A DNA stretch of 64,000 bases from Citrobacter arsenatis (GTDB lineage: Bacteria; Pseudomonadota; Gammaproteobacteria; Enterobacterales; Enterobacteriaceae), in NCBI RefSeq assembly GCF_004353845.1, contig NZ_CP037864.1, positions 1,612,001 through 1,676,000 on the forward strand, given 5' to 3'. Position 1 is the stretch's first letter. Each line of letters begins with the position of its first letter. Under the pieces are notes generated by a model that saw only the letters and a program-made list of their open reading frames with translations, had not been told where the DNA came from and did not search any database. A program made the position numbers and the translations under genes. Below are positions 44,227 through 54,134 of the stretch, piece by piece.

Positions 44227-45164
44227 TGGTGATGATGTGAATGGCCGGACACGCCCTGATACAGGTGGCAGTCCGGCCCATTGCACGGCTGATACTCCAT
44301 CTGGATCGTCGCATGCTCAATCTGGTAGTGATGGATAAGGAAATGCTGAATACGCTCCAGCAACGCATCGTGATCGTGCGGCGGGATCACCTGCACATGC
44401 AGCGTCATGACCGGTTTTTCACCCACCATCCAGACATGGACATGATGTACGTTGCGCACTTCAGGGATATCCCGGCTGAGATGGCGCTGTAGTGCAGCGA
44501 TATCCAGCGTCAGTGGGGCACCTTCCAGTAATTCATTCACGCTATCTTTCAACAATCGCCAGGCGCTACGCAGCACCAGCACGGAAACCAGAATTGAGAG
44601 AATCGGGTCAGCAGGCGTCCAGCCCGTCCAGATGATAATCAGCGCAGCGATGATCGCCCCGACCGAGCCGAGTAAATCGCCCATCACATGCAGCGCCGCG
44701 GCGCGGACGTTCAGGTTTTTCTCTTCACTGCCGTGATGTAAAACCCAGAAAGCGAGCACGTTGGCCAGTAGACCTGCGACAGCTATAACCATCATCATGC
44801 CGCCAGCCACGGGGCGAGGCGTCTGGAAGCGTTCAATCGCCTCCCAGACGATTAAAATGGTGATAACGACTAATGCGATGGCATTAACAAATGCAGCCAG
44901 CGTCGTGAGCCTCAGCCAGCCGAAGGTGTGGCGTATTGTGGGCGGGCGGCGGGCAAACTGGACGGCCAGCAGCGCGAAAAGGAGCGCTGCGGCATCCGTG
45001 AGCATATGCCCGGCGTCGGCCAGCAAGGCTAGCGAGCCAGAGAGTATTCCACCCACCACTTCAACCAACATAAATCCGGCTGTAATGCAGAATGCAAACA
45101 TCAGTCGGCGGGCATTATTGTCCTTGGGTTGTTCAGAAGAAGTAGGAGTATGTGCGTGTGCCAT
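44223..45164 (-). CDS. zitB: Zinc efflux transporter ZitB
   Basis: A 313-aa cation diffusion facilitator with six helices that exports Zn2+ in exchange for protons. Metal-site motifs are LLADAGHMLTDAAAL (helix 2) and a paired HxxxD in helix 5. The N-terminus (MAHAHTPTS) and the C-terminus (GHSHHHH) are His-rich and may bind zinc. It is convergent with pnuC. Confidence 0.96.
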   Translation of the reverse strand: MAHAHTPTSSEQPKDNNARRLMFAFCITAGFMLVEVVGGILSGSLALLADAGHMLTDAAALLFALLAVQFARRPPTIRHTFGWLRLTTLAAFVNAIALVVITILIVWEAIERFQTPRPVAGGMMMVIAVAGLLANVLAFWVLHHGSEEKNLNVRAAALHVMGDLLGSVGAIIAALIIIWTGWTPADPILSILVSVLVLRSAWRLLKDSVNELLEGAPLTLDIAALQRHLSRDIPEVRNVHHVHVWMVGEKPVMTLHVQVIPPHDHDALLERIQHFLIHHYQIEHATIQMEYQPCNGPDCHLYQGVSGHSHHHH

Positions 45165-45277
45165 TATGCCATCCCTTTGTTATTCTCATCTTTACTGTAT
45201 GCCATCATACCGTTTTTGGGATGATAAAATTAAAAAGGAGAGCTATTGCTCTCCCGTTATTAGCTTTATTTTCAGCG

Positions 45278-45652
45278 TTACTGAGTGGTACCGTCAGTTT
45301 TTGTGTCCGCATCATTGTTGATGCCGTTTCCAGTCTCAACCTTCTTATTCACATCAGGGCAGCGACCATCCTTACACATGGTATTTTTGTGCATTTCGTC
45401 TTTGGTCATCCCTTCATGGTTCATTGATGAACCGTTCGGGTGCAGCATTGTGCCACCTGAGTTCACGTTACTGTTGTCGACATTATTTGGTGCCACGTTT
45501 TCACGTGCGTCTGGGGCGACCTGACCGGCATCCGCCGAGGAATTTGCCTGGCCGTTATTGGATTGCGTGTTGCTTTCAGCAGCCAGTGCCGCGCCGCTGG
45601 CGAGGCTGAGGGTAGCGGTAAGAAAGAGTGAAGCCAGCTTTGTCATATGCAT
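45278..45652 (-). CDS. ybgS: Putative periplasmic protein YbgS
   Basis: A 124-aa exported protein: signal peptide about residues 1-24 (cut near ALAAES), then an Asn/Asp/Gly-rich low-complexity mature part with one CKDGRCPD motif. It is conserved among enterobacteria as a small secreted protein of unknown function. It is encoded alone, on the minus strand upstream of aroG. Confidence 0.9.
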   Translation of the reverse strand: MHMTKLASLFLTATLSLASGAALAAESNTQSNNGQANSSADAGQVAPDARENVAPNNVDNSNVNSGGTMLHPNGSSMNHEGMTKDEMHKNTMCKDGRCPDVNKKVETGNGINNDADTKTDGTTQ

Positions 45653-45969
45653 AATATGCTCCTGTTATGGTCGATATGTCGGATAACGTCTTCCAACAGT
45701 GCATGTGCCAGTTACATCATCACTATGTGGCTAATAGTTTTGCCATGGAAATTAAAACCAGCATAGAATCTTGAAATTTATGAAAATTAAAGCCGTTACA
45801 GTTATAAATTGTAGGTTGGATCTCGTTTTTCGCTACTTTATTGCGTTTTTTTGGCCAATTCCAGGATTAATCCGTCCAAAGTGTAAAACCCCGTTTACAC
45901 TTTATGACTGAAGTTATAGATTGGAGGGATTGCATTCATTTATATAAGTATGGCAACGCTGGAATAATC
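45653..45969. promoter_or_regulatory. ybgS / aroG intergenic region
   Basis: 317 bases containing the divergent promoters of ybgS and aroG and the aroG TyrR operator. The stretch 45904-45969 is an open extension of aroG with no family similarity; I read it as untranslated leader. Confidence 0.65.
45882..45899. promoter_or_regulatory. TyrR box of aroG
   Basis: TGTAAAACCCCGTTTACA is a perfect TGTAAA-N6-TTTACA TyrR box, about 70 nt upstream of the aroG start. In E. coli TyrR with phenylalanine represses aroG through this site. Confidence 0.93.
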
Positions 45970-47022
45970 ATGAATTATCAGAACGACGATTTACGCATCA
46001 AAGAGATCAACGAGTTATTACCTCCAGTCGCACTGCTGGAAAAATTCCCCGCTACTGAAAATGCCGCAAATACGGTGGCTCATGCCCGTAAGGCGATTCA
46101 TAAAATTCTGAAAGGGAGCGACGATCGCCTGCTGGTGGTGATTGGGCCGTGTTCAATTCATGATCCGGCTGCCGCCAAAGAGTATGCCGCTCGCCTGCTG
46201 GCGCTGCGCGAAGAGTTAAAAGGCGAGCTTGAAATCGTCATGCGCGTCTATTTTGAAAAGCCACGTACTACCGTTGGCTGGAAAGGGCTTATCAACGATC
46301 CACACATGGACAACAGCTTCCAGATCAACGATGGGCTGCGCATTGCGCGTAAACTGCTGCTGGATATCAACGACAGCGGACTGCCGGCTGCGGGTGAATT
46401 CCTCGATATGATCACCCCGCAATACCTCGCCGACCTGATGAGCTGGGGCGCGATTGGGGCACGTACCACTGAATCTCAGGTGCACCGCGAACTGGCATCT
46501 GGTCTGTCTTGCCCGGTTGGTTTTAAAAACGGTACCGATGGCACCATCAAAGTGGCGATTGATGCAATCAACGCCGCAGGTGCGCCGCACTGCTTCCTGT
46601 CAGTAACCAAGTGGGGGCATTCGGCGATCGTGAATACCAGCGGTAATGGTGATTGCCATATCATTCTGCGCGGCGGCAAAGAGCCGAACTACAGCGCTCA
46701 GCACGTTGCTGACGTGAAGGAAGGTCTGATCAAAGCAGGACTCTCAGCGCAAGTGATGATCGACTTTAGCCATGCCAACTCCAGCAAGCAGTTCAAAAAG
46801 CAGATGGATGTTGCGAAAGATGTTTGCGGGCAAGTCGCCGGTGGTGAAAAAGCGATTATCGGCGTGATGATCGAAAGCCATCTGGTAGAAGGCAACCAGA
46901 ACCCGGATAGCGGCGAGCCGCTGACCTACGGTAAGAGCATTACCGACGCCTGCATTGGCTGGGAAGATACCGATGCGGTGTTACGTCAACTGGCAGAAGC
47001 GGTAAAAGCGCGCCGCGGGTAA
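45970..47022 (+). CDS. aroG: DAHP synthase, phenylalanine-sensitive
   Basis: A 350-aa 3-deoxy-D-arabino-heptulosonate-7-phosphate synthase: condenses phosphoenolpyruvate and erythrose 4-phosphate, the first step of aromatic biosynthesis. Metal and substrate motifs are VVIGPCSIHD (Cys61), RVYFEKPRTTVGWKG, GFKNGTDG and MIDFSHANSSK. The ATG at 45970 gives MNYQNDDLRIKEI, the AroG start, rather than the longer frame from 45904. Confidence 0.97.
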   Translation: MNYQNDDLRIKEINELLPPVALLEKFPATENAANTVAHARKAIHKILKGSDDRLLVVIGPCSIHDPAAAKEYAARLLALREELKGELEIVMRVYFEKPRTTVGWKGLINDPHMDNSFQINDGLRIARKLLLDINDSGLPAAGEFLDMITPQYLADLMSWGAIGARTTESQVHRELASGLSCPVGFKNGTDGTIKVAIDAINAAGAPHCFLSVTKWGHSAIVNTSGNGDCHIILRGGKEPNYSAQHVADVKEGLIKAGLSAQVMIDFSHANSSKQFKKQMDVAKDVCGQVAGGEKAIIGVMIESHLVEGNQNPDSGEPLTYGKSITDACIGWEDTDAVLRQLAEAVKARRG

Positions 47023-47027
47023 AAAAT

Positions 47028-47079
47028 GCATCCGGGTTACGCTCGGTAGGCCGGATAAGGCAACGTCGCCATCCGGCAA
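47028..47079. repeat. REP element
   Basis: REP palindrome (GCATCCGGGTTACGC...GTAGGCCGGATAAGGC...GCCATCCGGCAAT) immediately after aroG. Confidence 0.85.
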
Positions 47080-47082
47080 TAA

Positions 47083-47112
47083 AAAAAAGCGTGGAGCATC
47101 CCACGCTTTTTT
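47083..47112. terminator. Bidirectional terminator between aroG and gpmA
   Basis: A-tract-GCGTGG / CCACGC-T-tract hairpin (47083-47112) between convergent genes. The A/T tracts on both sides allow it to work on either strand. Confidence 0.9.
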
Positions 47113-47132
47113 CGTTTGACCCGGGATGAAAA

Positions 47133-47885
47133 TTACTTCGCTTTACCCTGGTTCGCAACGGCTGCAGCTTTTGCTGCGATCTCGTCAGCGTTACCCAGAT
47201 AGTAGTGTTTGATCGGCTTGAAGTTTTCGTCGAACTCATACACCAGCGGTACGCCAGTCGGGATGTTCAGTTCCAGGATCTCATCTTCGCCCATGTTATC
47301 CAGGTATTTTACCAGTGCACGCAGAGAGTTACCGTGAGCGGCGATAATCACGCGCTCACCGCTTTTCATGCGCGGCAGAATGGTTTCATTCCAGTAAGGG
47401 ATAACGCGATCGATGGTCAGCGCCAGGCTTTCGGTAACCGGTAGCTCTTTGTCGGTCAGCTTCGCATAGCGTGGATCGTGACCCGGATAACGCTCGTCGT
47501 CTTTAGTCAGTTCCGGCGGGGTGACCGCAAAACCGCGACGCCATTGCTTAACCTGCTCATCACCGTATTTTTCTGCGGTTTCCGCTTTGTTCAGACCCTG
47601 CAGCGCGCCGTAATGACGTTCGTTCAGTTTCCAGGATTTCTCAACCGGCAGCCAGGCCTGATCCAGTTCGTCCAGTACGTTCCACAGAGTATGAATGGCA
47701 CGTTTCAGCACAGAGGTGTAAGCAAAGTCGAAGCTGTAGCCTTCCTCTTTCAGCAGTTTACCTGCCGCTTTTGCTTCGCCCACGCCTTTCTCGGACAGAT
47801 CAACGTCATACCAACCGGTAAAACGGTTTTCATTGTTCCACTGACTTTCACCATGACGTACCAGAACCAGCTTAGTTACAGCCAT
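47133..47885 (-). CDS. gpmA: 2,3-bisphosphoglycerate-dependent phosphoglycerate mutase
   Basis: A 250-aa glycolytic enzyme that interconverts 3- and 2-phosphoglycerate. The phosphohistidine motif LVRHGESQWN (His11) and the NERHYGALQG motif are present, with the second catalytic His in AAHGNS. The ATG at 47885 gives MAVTKLVLVRHG; the frame is open to 47906. Confidence 0.97.
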   Translation of the reverse strand: MAVTKLVLVRHGESQWNNENRFTGWYDVDLSEKGVGEAKAAGKLLKEEGYSFDFAYTSVLKRAIHTLWNVLDELDQAWLPVEKSWKLNERHYGALQGLNKAETAEKYGDEQVKQWRRGFAVTPPELTKDDERYPGHDPRYAKLTDKELPVTESLALTIDRVIPYWNETILPRMKSGERVIIAAHGNSLRALVKYLDNMGEDEILELNIPTGVPLVYEFDENFKPIKHYYLGNADEIAAKAAAVANQGKAK

Positions 47886-47913
47886 ACACTCACTCCTATA
47901 AATCATATTGAAT

Positions 47914-47932
47914 GATAATAATTCTCATTATA
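47914..47932. promoter_or_regulatory. Fur box upstream of gpmA
   Basis: GATAATAATTCTCATTATA matches most of the 19-bp Fur consensus, about 30 nt before the gpmA start. gpmA is a known Fur-regulated gene in E. coli. Confidence 0.82.
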
Positions 47933-48073
47933 TTGCCGTAAAGCGTCAGCGGCAATGCTTACGCATAACCATAGCGAAAATAGCGCCACAGTGTAAGGTT
48001 CTTGTGAATTCAAGGTTGCGATTTTGTCTTTGAGTGGTGGGGATTTGAGCGGTTCCGTTGTGATAAACAAGCA

Positions 48074-48105
48074 ACAGGCCCGATACGTTACGTCATCGGG
48101 CCTGT
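48074..48105 (-). terminator. Terminator of the gal operon
   Basis: Perfect 11-bp stem ACAGGCCCGAT / ATCGGGCCTGT with a 10-base loop, just past the galM stop; the minus strand continues with a T-rich stretch (TTGCTTGTTT). Confidence 0.8.
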
Positions 48106-48117
48106 GAGGGGAAAGGA

Positions 48118-49158
48118 TCAGGAGGCAATAAACTGATATTCCGTTACGCTGGCATACTCTTCACCCGGACGCAGAAAGCAGTCTGGCTGCGGCCACTCAG
48201 GATGGTTCGGGCTGTCAGGCAGAAACTCACTTTCCAGCGCTAAACCTTGCCAGTCTTCATAGGCCTCTGGTCCACGAGATGGCGTACCGCCGAGGAAGTT
48301 GCCGGAGTAAAACTGCAATGCCGGGGCCGAGGTGTAGACTACCATCTGCAGTTTTTCATCCTGTGACCATAGCTGAGCGACCGGCGTACGCGCGTTGCCC
48401 TGAGCCTGTAGCAGGAAGGCATGATCGTAACCTTTCACCTTGCGCTGATCGTCATCGGCCAGAAATTCGCTGCTGATGATTTTAGGCGTGCGGAAATCGA
48501 AAGTGCTACCAGCGACGGATTTTAGCCCATCATGCGGGATGCCCATTTCGTCCACCGGTAAGTACTCGTCCGCCAAAATTTGCAGCTTATGCTGGCGCAC
48601 ATCCGTTTTATCGCCGTCGAGATTAAAGTAAACGTGATTTGTCAGATTCACCGGACAGGGCTTATCGACCGTGGCGCGGTAGGTTATCGAAATACGATTA
48701 TCGTCAGTCAGGCGATACTGTGCGGTAGCGCAAAGATGGCCAGGGAAGCCCTGATCGCCATCGTCAGACGTTAAAGCAAACAGCACCTGACGGTCATTCT
48801 GATTGACTATCTGCCAGCGACGTTTGTCGAAACCGTCCGGGCCGCCGTGCAGCTGGTTGTCGCCCTGACTTGGTATTAATTCAACAGTTTCTCCAGCAAA
48901 GGTATAGCGGCTGTTGGCGATACGGTTAGCGTAGCGACCAATCGACGCCCCCAGAAATGCAGCCTGTTGCGGGTATTGTTCCGGGCTGGCACACCCAAGT
49001 AATGCCTCACGCACGCTACCATCGCTTAGTGGAATACGCGCAGAGAGCAGGGTTGCGCCCCAGTCCATGAGTGTGACCACCATCCCTGCGTCATTGCGCA
49101 GGGTGAGCAGGCGAAACGGCTGACCGTCAGGAGCCTGAACAGGAATTTCGTTTAACAT
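48118..49158 (-). CDS. galM: Aldose 1-epimerase (galactose mutarotase)
   Basis: A 346-aa enzyme that interconverts alpha- and beta-galactose at the start of the Leloir pathway. Family signatures are the GRYANRIANSRY stretch, QLHGGPDGFDKR, TNHVYFNLDG with a catalytic His, and the C-terminal Glu in ALESEF. It is last in galETKM and overlaps galK by 7 nt. Confidence 0.96.
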   Translation of the reverse strand: MLNEIPVQAPDGQPFRLLTLRNDAGMVVTLMDWGATLLSARIPLSDGSVREALLGCASPEQYPQQAAFLGASIGRYANRIANSRYTFAGETVELIPSQGDNQLHGGPDGFDKRRWQIVNQNDRQVLFALTSDDGDQGFPGHLCATAQYRLTDDNRISITYRATVDKPCPVNLTNHVYFNLDGDKTDVRQHKLQILADEYLPVDEMGIPHDGLKSVAGSTFDFRTPKIISSEFLADDDQRKVKGYDHAFLLQAQGNARTPVAQLWSQDEKLQMVVYTSAPALQFYSGNFLGGTPSRGPEAYEDWQGLALESEFLPDSPNHPEWPQPDCFLRPGEEYASVTEYQFIAS

Positions 49159-50300
49159 TGTCCGGCTCCTTGAGAAGGTTTGCAGACATAGAATGTTTCT
49201 TTAATACCAGTTTTTGCTTCGTACTGCTCAGCGACAGCATGCTGTACGGTAGGCACCAAATCTTGCGGGATCAGCGCCACGATACAGCCGCCGAAGCCGC
49301 CGCCGGTCATACGCACGCCGCCTTTATCGCCGATGGTCGCTTTGACAATCTCTACCAGTGTATCAATTTGCGGCACGGTAATTTCAAAGTCATCGCGCAT
49401 TGAGGCATGAGATTCCGCCATCAGTTGGCCCATACGCAGCAGGTCGCCTTTTTCCAGCGCCTGAGCGGCTTCAACGGTACGCGCATTTTCTGTGATGACG
49501 TGGCGGACGCGTTTGGCAACAATCGGATCCAACTCGTGGGCGACAGCGTTAAACGCTTCAAGGCTGACATCACGCAGCGCCGGCTGCTGGAAGAAACGCG
49601 CGCCGGTTTCACACTGTTCGCGACGAGTGTTGTATTCACTGCCGACCAACGTGCGTTTAAAGTTACTGTTGATGATTACCACCGCGACACCCTCAGGCAT
49701 AGAAACGGCTTTGGTGCCCAGCGTACGGCAGTCGATCAGCAGCGCATGATCTTTCTTGCCAAGCGCAGAGATCAGCTGATCCATAATGCCGCAGTTACAA
49801 CCGACAAACTGGTTTTCAGCTTCCTGACCGTTCAGGGCGATCTGCGCGCCGTCGAGTGGCAGATGATAGAGCTGCTGGAATACGGTACCGACAGCGACTT
49901 CCAGCGAGGCAGAGGAGCTTAAGCCCGCACCCTGCGGGACGTTACCGCTAATCACCAGATCCGCGCCGCCAAAAGCGTTATTGCGCTTTTGCAGATGTTT
50001 CACCACGCCACGCACGTAGTTTGACCACTGCTGGCTGTCATGGGCGATAATCGGCGCATCGAGAGAGAACTCGTCCATTTGATTATCGTAGTCAGCCGCG
50101 ATAACGCGAACTTTTCTGTCATCGCGTGTCGCACAGCTAATCACGGTTTGATAGTCGATGGCGCAGGGCAGAACGAAACCGTCGTTATAATCGGTATGTT
50201 CGCCGATCAGGTTTACGCGACCCGGTGCCTGAATAATATGGGTGGCAGGGTAGCCAAACGTTTCTGCAAACAGAGATTGTGTTTTTTCTTTCAGACTCAT
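49152..50300 (-). CDS. galK: Galactokinase
   Basis: A 382-aa GHMP kinase: phosphorylates galactose to galactose 1-phosphate. Motifs are GRVNLIGEHTDYNDG (about residues 27-41), the ATP loop NVPQGAGLSSSASLEVA (about 120) and the C-terminal GGVRMTGGGFGGC. It is third in the operon. Confidence 0.97.
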   Translation of the reverse strand: MSLKEKTQSLFAETFGYPATHIIQAPGRVNLIGEHTDYNDGFVLPCAIDYQTVISCATRDDRKVRVIAADYDNQMDEFSLDAPIIAHDSQQWSNYVRGVVKHLQKRNNAFGGADLVISGNVPQGAGLSSSASLEVAVGTVFQQLYHLPLDGAQIALNGQEAENQFVGCNCGIMDQLISALGKKDHALLIDCRTLGTKAVSMPEGVAVVIINSNFKRTLVGSEYNTRREQCETGARFFQQPALRDVSLEAFNAVAHELDPIVAKRVRHVITENARTVEAAQALEKGDLLRMGQLMAESHASMRDDFEITVPQIDTLVEIVKATIGDKGGVRMTGGGFGGCIVALIPQDLVPTVQHAVAEQYEAKTGIKETFYVCKPSQGAGQC

Positions 50301-50303
50301 TAT

Positions 50304-51350
<1,047 letters not shown>

Positions 51351-51359
51351 GATTGGTCC

Positions 51360-52376
51360 TTAATCCGAATATCCCTGCGGGTGGCGTGACTGCCAGTGCC
51401 AGGTGTCTTGTGCCATTTCATCCAGGGTGCGGGTAACGCGCCAGTTGAGCTCGCGATCGGCTTTGCTGGCATCTGCCCAGTAGGCCGGAAGATCGCCATC
51501 ACGGCGTGGAGCGAAATGGTAATTAACTGGTTTACCGCAGGCTTTGCTGAAGGCGTTGACTACGTCCAGTACGCTGCTGCCGATGCCTGCCCCGAGGTTG
51601 TAAATATGCACACCCTGTTTGTTGGCCAGTTTTTCCATGGCGGCAACGTGGCCGTCGGCGAGATCCATCACGTGAATGTAGTCGCGAACGCCGGTACCAT
51701 CTTCAGTGGGGTAGTCGTTACCAAATATAGCAAGGGACTCGCGGCGTCCCACGGCTACCTGTGCGATGTAAGGCATCAGGTTGTTTGGAATACCTTGCGG
51801 ATCTTCCCCCATATCTCCCGATGGATGAGCGCCAACCGGATTAAAGTAGCGCAGCAAGGCGATGCTCCAGTCTGGCTGTGCTTTTTGCAGATCGGTGAGG
51901 ATCTGTTCTACCATCAGCTTGCTTTTGCCGTACGGACTTTGCGGTGTGCCGGTGGGGAAGCTTTCAACGTAAGGAATTTGCGGTTGATCGCCATAGACGG
52001 TCGCGGAGGAGCTGAAAATGAAATTTTTTACGTTGGCGGCGCGCATTGCATTCACCAGACGCAAAGTGCCGTTAACGTTGTTGTCATAGTATTCCAGCGG
52101 CTTGGCAACGGATTCTCCAACGGCTTTTAAACCGGCAAAGTGGATGACCGTGTCAATGGCATGATCGTGCAGAATTTCGGTTATCAGCGCTTCGTTACGG
52201 ATATCCCCTTCCACGAAAGTCGGATGCTTGCCGCCTAAACGCTCAATGACGGGCAAAACGCTACGCTTGCTGTTGCAGAGATTATCCAGGATCACCACCT
52301 CGTGACCGTTTTTCAGCAACTGCACGCAAGTGTGGCTTCCAATGTAACCGCTACCACCTGTAACCAATACTCTCAT
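51360..52376 (-). CDS. galE: UDP-glucose 4-epimerase
   Basis: A 338-aa short-chain dehydrogenase that interconverts UDP-galactose and UDP-glucose. The NAD motif is VTGGSGYIGSHT (residues 4-15), and the catalytic Ser/Tyr-x-x-x-Lys pair lies in SSATVYG and YGKSK. The ATG at 52376 gives MRVLVTGG and family length; the frame is open to 52418. It is the first gene of the operon and contains the internal gal operator. Confidence 0.97.
   Translation of the reverse strand: MRVLVTGGSGYIGSHTCVQLLKNGHEVVILDNLCNSKRSVLPVIERLGGKHPTFVEGDIRNEALITEILHDHAIDTVIHFAGLKAVGESVAKPLEYYDNNVNGTLRLVNAMRAANVKNFIFSSSATVYGDQPQIPYVESFPTGTPQSPYGKSKLMVEQILTDLQKAQPDWSIALLRYFNPVGAHPSGDMGEDPQGIPNNLMPYIAQVAVGRRESLAIFGNDYPTEDGTGVRDYIHVMDLADGHVAAMEKLANKQGVHIYNLGAGIGSSVLDVVNAFSKACGKPVNYHFAPRRDGDLPAYWADASKADRELNWRVTRTLDEMAQDTWHWQSRHPQGYSD
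52342..52357. promoter_or_regulatory. Internal gal operator (OI)
   Basis: On the minus strand GTGGTAGCGGTTACAT, inside the first codons of galE. This equals the E. coli internal operator that pairs with OE for GalR DNA looping. Confidence 0.92.
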
Positions 52377-52405
52377 AATTCGCTCCGTTAAGCCTATGGT
52401 ATGCA

Positions 52406-52420
52406 ATAACCATAGCATAA
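52406..52420 (-). promoter_or_regulatory. galP1/galP2 -10 region
   Basis: The minus strand reads TTATGCTATGGTTAT, containing the overlapping -10 boxes of the E. coli gal P2 (TATGCTA) and P1 (TATGGTT) promoters. Confidence 0.85.
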
Positions 52421-52432
52421 CAAAGATGCGAA

Positions 52433-52454
52433 AAGTGTGACATGGAATAAATTA
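52433..52454. promoter_or_regulatory. CRP site of the gal operon
   Basis: A 22-bp stretch beginning AAGTGTGACATGG, matching the gal CRP site of E. coli that activates P1 and represses P2. Confidence 0.88.
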
Positions 52455-52470
52455 GTGGAATCGTTTACAC
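52455..52470. promoter_or_regulatory. External gal operator (OE)
   Basis: The minus strand reads GTGTAAACGATTCCAC, the E. coli external GalR/GalS operator, directly next to the CRP site. Confidence 0.93.
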
Positions 52471-52558
52471 AACGGCATTTTCACTCGCTTTCATTGTTTA
52501 TTTTATTTTAAATCATTATGTTAGGTTATTATTTCAGCGTTTGTCTGAAAAGAATTGA

Positions 52559-52583
52559 CAAAAAAAGGGCGTGTTCAACGCCC
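52559..52583 (-). terminator. Terminator after modF
   Basis: 6-bp stem GGGCGT / ACGCCC (52567-52572, 52578-52583) followed on the minus strand by a run of T, 12 nt past the modF stop. Confidence 0.87.
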
Positions 52584-52594
52584 TGGCATGAAAA

Positions 52595-54067
52595 TTAACG
52601 CAGAGAGGTTTGTCGATAGGCGTAGATATCGTCTTTGGGCACAAACTCCAGTCGATGGGTAATGCAGGCTGGGGCATCTTCGGCATGATGAGAGACAAAC
52701 AGCAGTTGAGTTTCACCTTCACCGATCAGCACATCCACAAAGCGGCGAATCAGTTGGCGATTGAGCGGGTCCAGACCTTGTAAAGGTTCGTCGAGGATCA
52801 GCAAAGTAGGGTGTTTAACCAGCGCGCGAACGATCAATGCCAGCCGCTGTTGTCCCCAGGAAAGACTATGAAATGGCGCATCTGCGGTACGTTTATCGAT
52901 GCCCAGAATATCCAGCCACTGTTGCACCAGTTTGTGCTGCCTGTCGGAGACGGCCTGATAAATGCCGATTGAATCAAAATAGCCAGAGAGAATAACGTTA
53001 CGTACGTTGGTACTTACCCGGTAGTCCAGATGCAGACTACTGCTGACATAGCCGATATGTTTCTTGATATCCCAGATAGTTTCACCGCTACCCCGGCGAC
53101 GACCAAACAGGGTCAGGTCGTTGCTGTAACCCTGGGGATGATCGCCAGTGATTAAACTGAGCAGGGTTGATTTTCCCGCGCCGTTGGGGCCGACGATTTG
53201 CCAATGTTCCCCCGGATTTACCCGCCAGCTCAGATGATGAAGGATAGGGCGATCGTTATATGAGACGGTGCCATTGTTGAGCACAATTCGCGGCTCGCTT
53301 TCTGATAACGTGCGTCGCACCGAAGGCTCATCCGGCTCGGGTAACTGAATACCTTCCAGCCGCTCGCTATGGGCAAGCTGAGCGATTAATGCCTGTTGCA
53401 GAAGGTCGGTTTTTGCGCCGGTTTCCGTCAGCGTGCAATCGGCAAGTACGCCGGCAAACTGCACGAACTCGGGAATTTCATCAAAGCGGTTAAGCACCAG
53501 TACCAGCGTAAAACCGGCCTGGTGCAGCTCTGCGAGCAGTTCTGCTAACTGGCGGCGGGACGCCACGTCCAGCCCGTCAAAGGGTTCATCCAGGATCAGT
53601 AAATCTGGCGCGGACATTAACGCCTGGCAGAGCAGAGTTTTGCGTGTTTCACCGGTAGAAAGGTATTTGAAACGCCTGTTGAGCAGGGCAGATATGCCAA
53701 ACTGCTGCGCCAACGCAGCGCAGCGGTCGGGATCGTTGACCTCATCCTGAATGATTTCTGCGGTGGTGCGCCCGGTGTCGTCTTCACCAGGGCTAAGAAG
53801 GTCGGTGTTGTTTCGCTGCCACTCGTCGCTGACCAGCTTTTGGAGCTGCTCAAAAGAGAGTCGGGTAATACGCGTGAACTGACAGTGGCGCTCGCCTTTC
53901 AGGAGCGGCAACTCACCCGCCAGCGCGCGGGCCAGCGCGGATTTTCCGCTACCATTAGAACCAACAAACGCCCAGCTATCACCCGCGTTTAACGTCAACG
54001 CATCTAACTGGAGCTTTTTTGTGTCGCTAAGACGAAACGTGCCTTGCGAAATTTGCAATGATGACAT
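52595..54067 (-). CDS. modF: ABC ATPase ModF
   Basis: A 490-aa protein with two ABC nucleotide-binding domains and no membrane part. Both copies have Walker A (GSNGSGKS about residue 35; GPNGAGKS about 295), a signature (LSTGET; LSWGQQR) and Walker B (LLILDEP twice). It is co-transcribed with modE. Its role in molybdate physiology is unclear. The ATG at 54067 gives MSSLQISQGTF. Confidence 0.95.
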   Translation of the reverse strand: MSSLQISQGTFRLSDTKKLQLDALTLNAGDSWAFVGSNGSGKSALARALAGELPLLKGERHCQFTRITRLSFEQLQKLVSDEWQRNNTDLLSPGEDDTGRTTAEIIQDEVNDPDRCAALAQQFGISALLNRRFKYLSTGETRKTLLCQALMSAPDLLILDEPFDGLDVASRRQLAELLAELHQAGFTLVLVLNRFDEIPEFVQFAGVLADCTLTETGAKTDLLQQALIAQLAHSERLEGIQLPEPDEPSVRRTLSESEPRIVLNNGTVSYNDRPILHHLSWRVNPGEHWQIVGPNGAGKSTLLSLITGDHPQGYSNDLTLFGRRRGSGETIWDIKKHIGYVSSSLHLDYRVSTNVRNVILSGYFDSIGIYQAVSDRQHKLVQQWLDILGIDKRTADAPFHSLSWGQQRLALIVRALVKHPTLLILDEPLQGLDPLNRQLIRRFVDVLIGEGETQLLFVSHHAEDAPACITHRLEFVPKDDIYAYRQTSLR

Positions 54068-54134
54068 TTTGTATCCCATTATTTGCAGCGATTAATAACA
54101 GGGATACGTGTTCTTCAGGCTGATGTCAATTAAC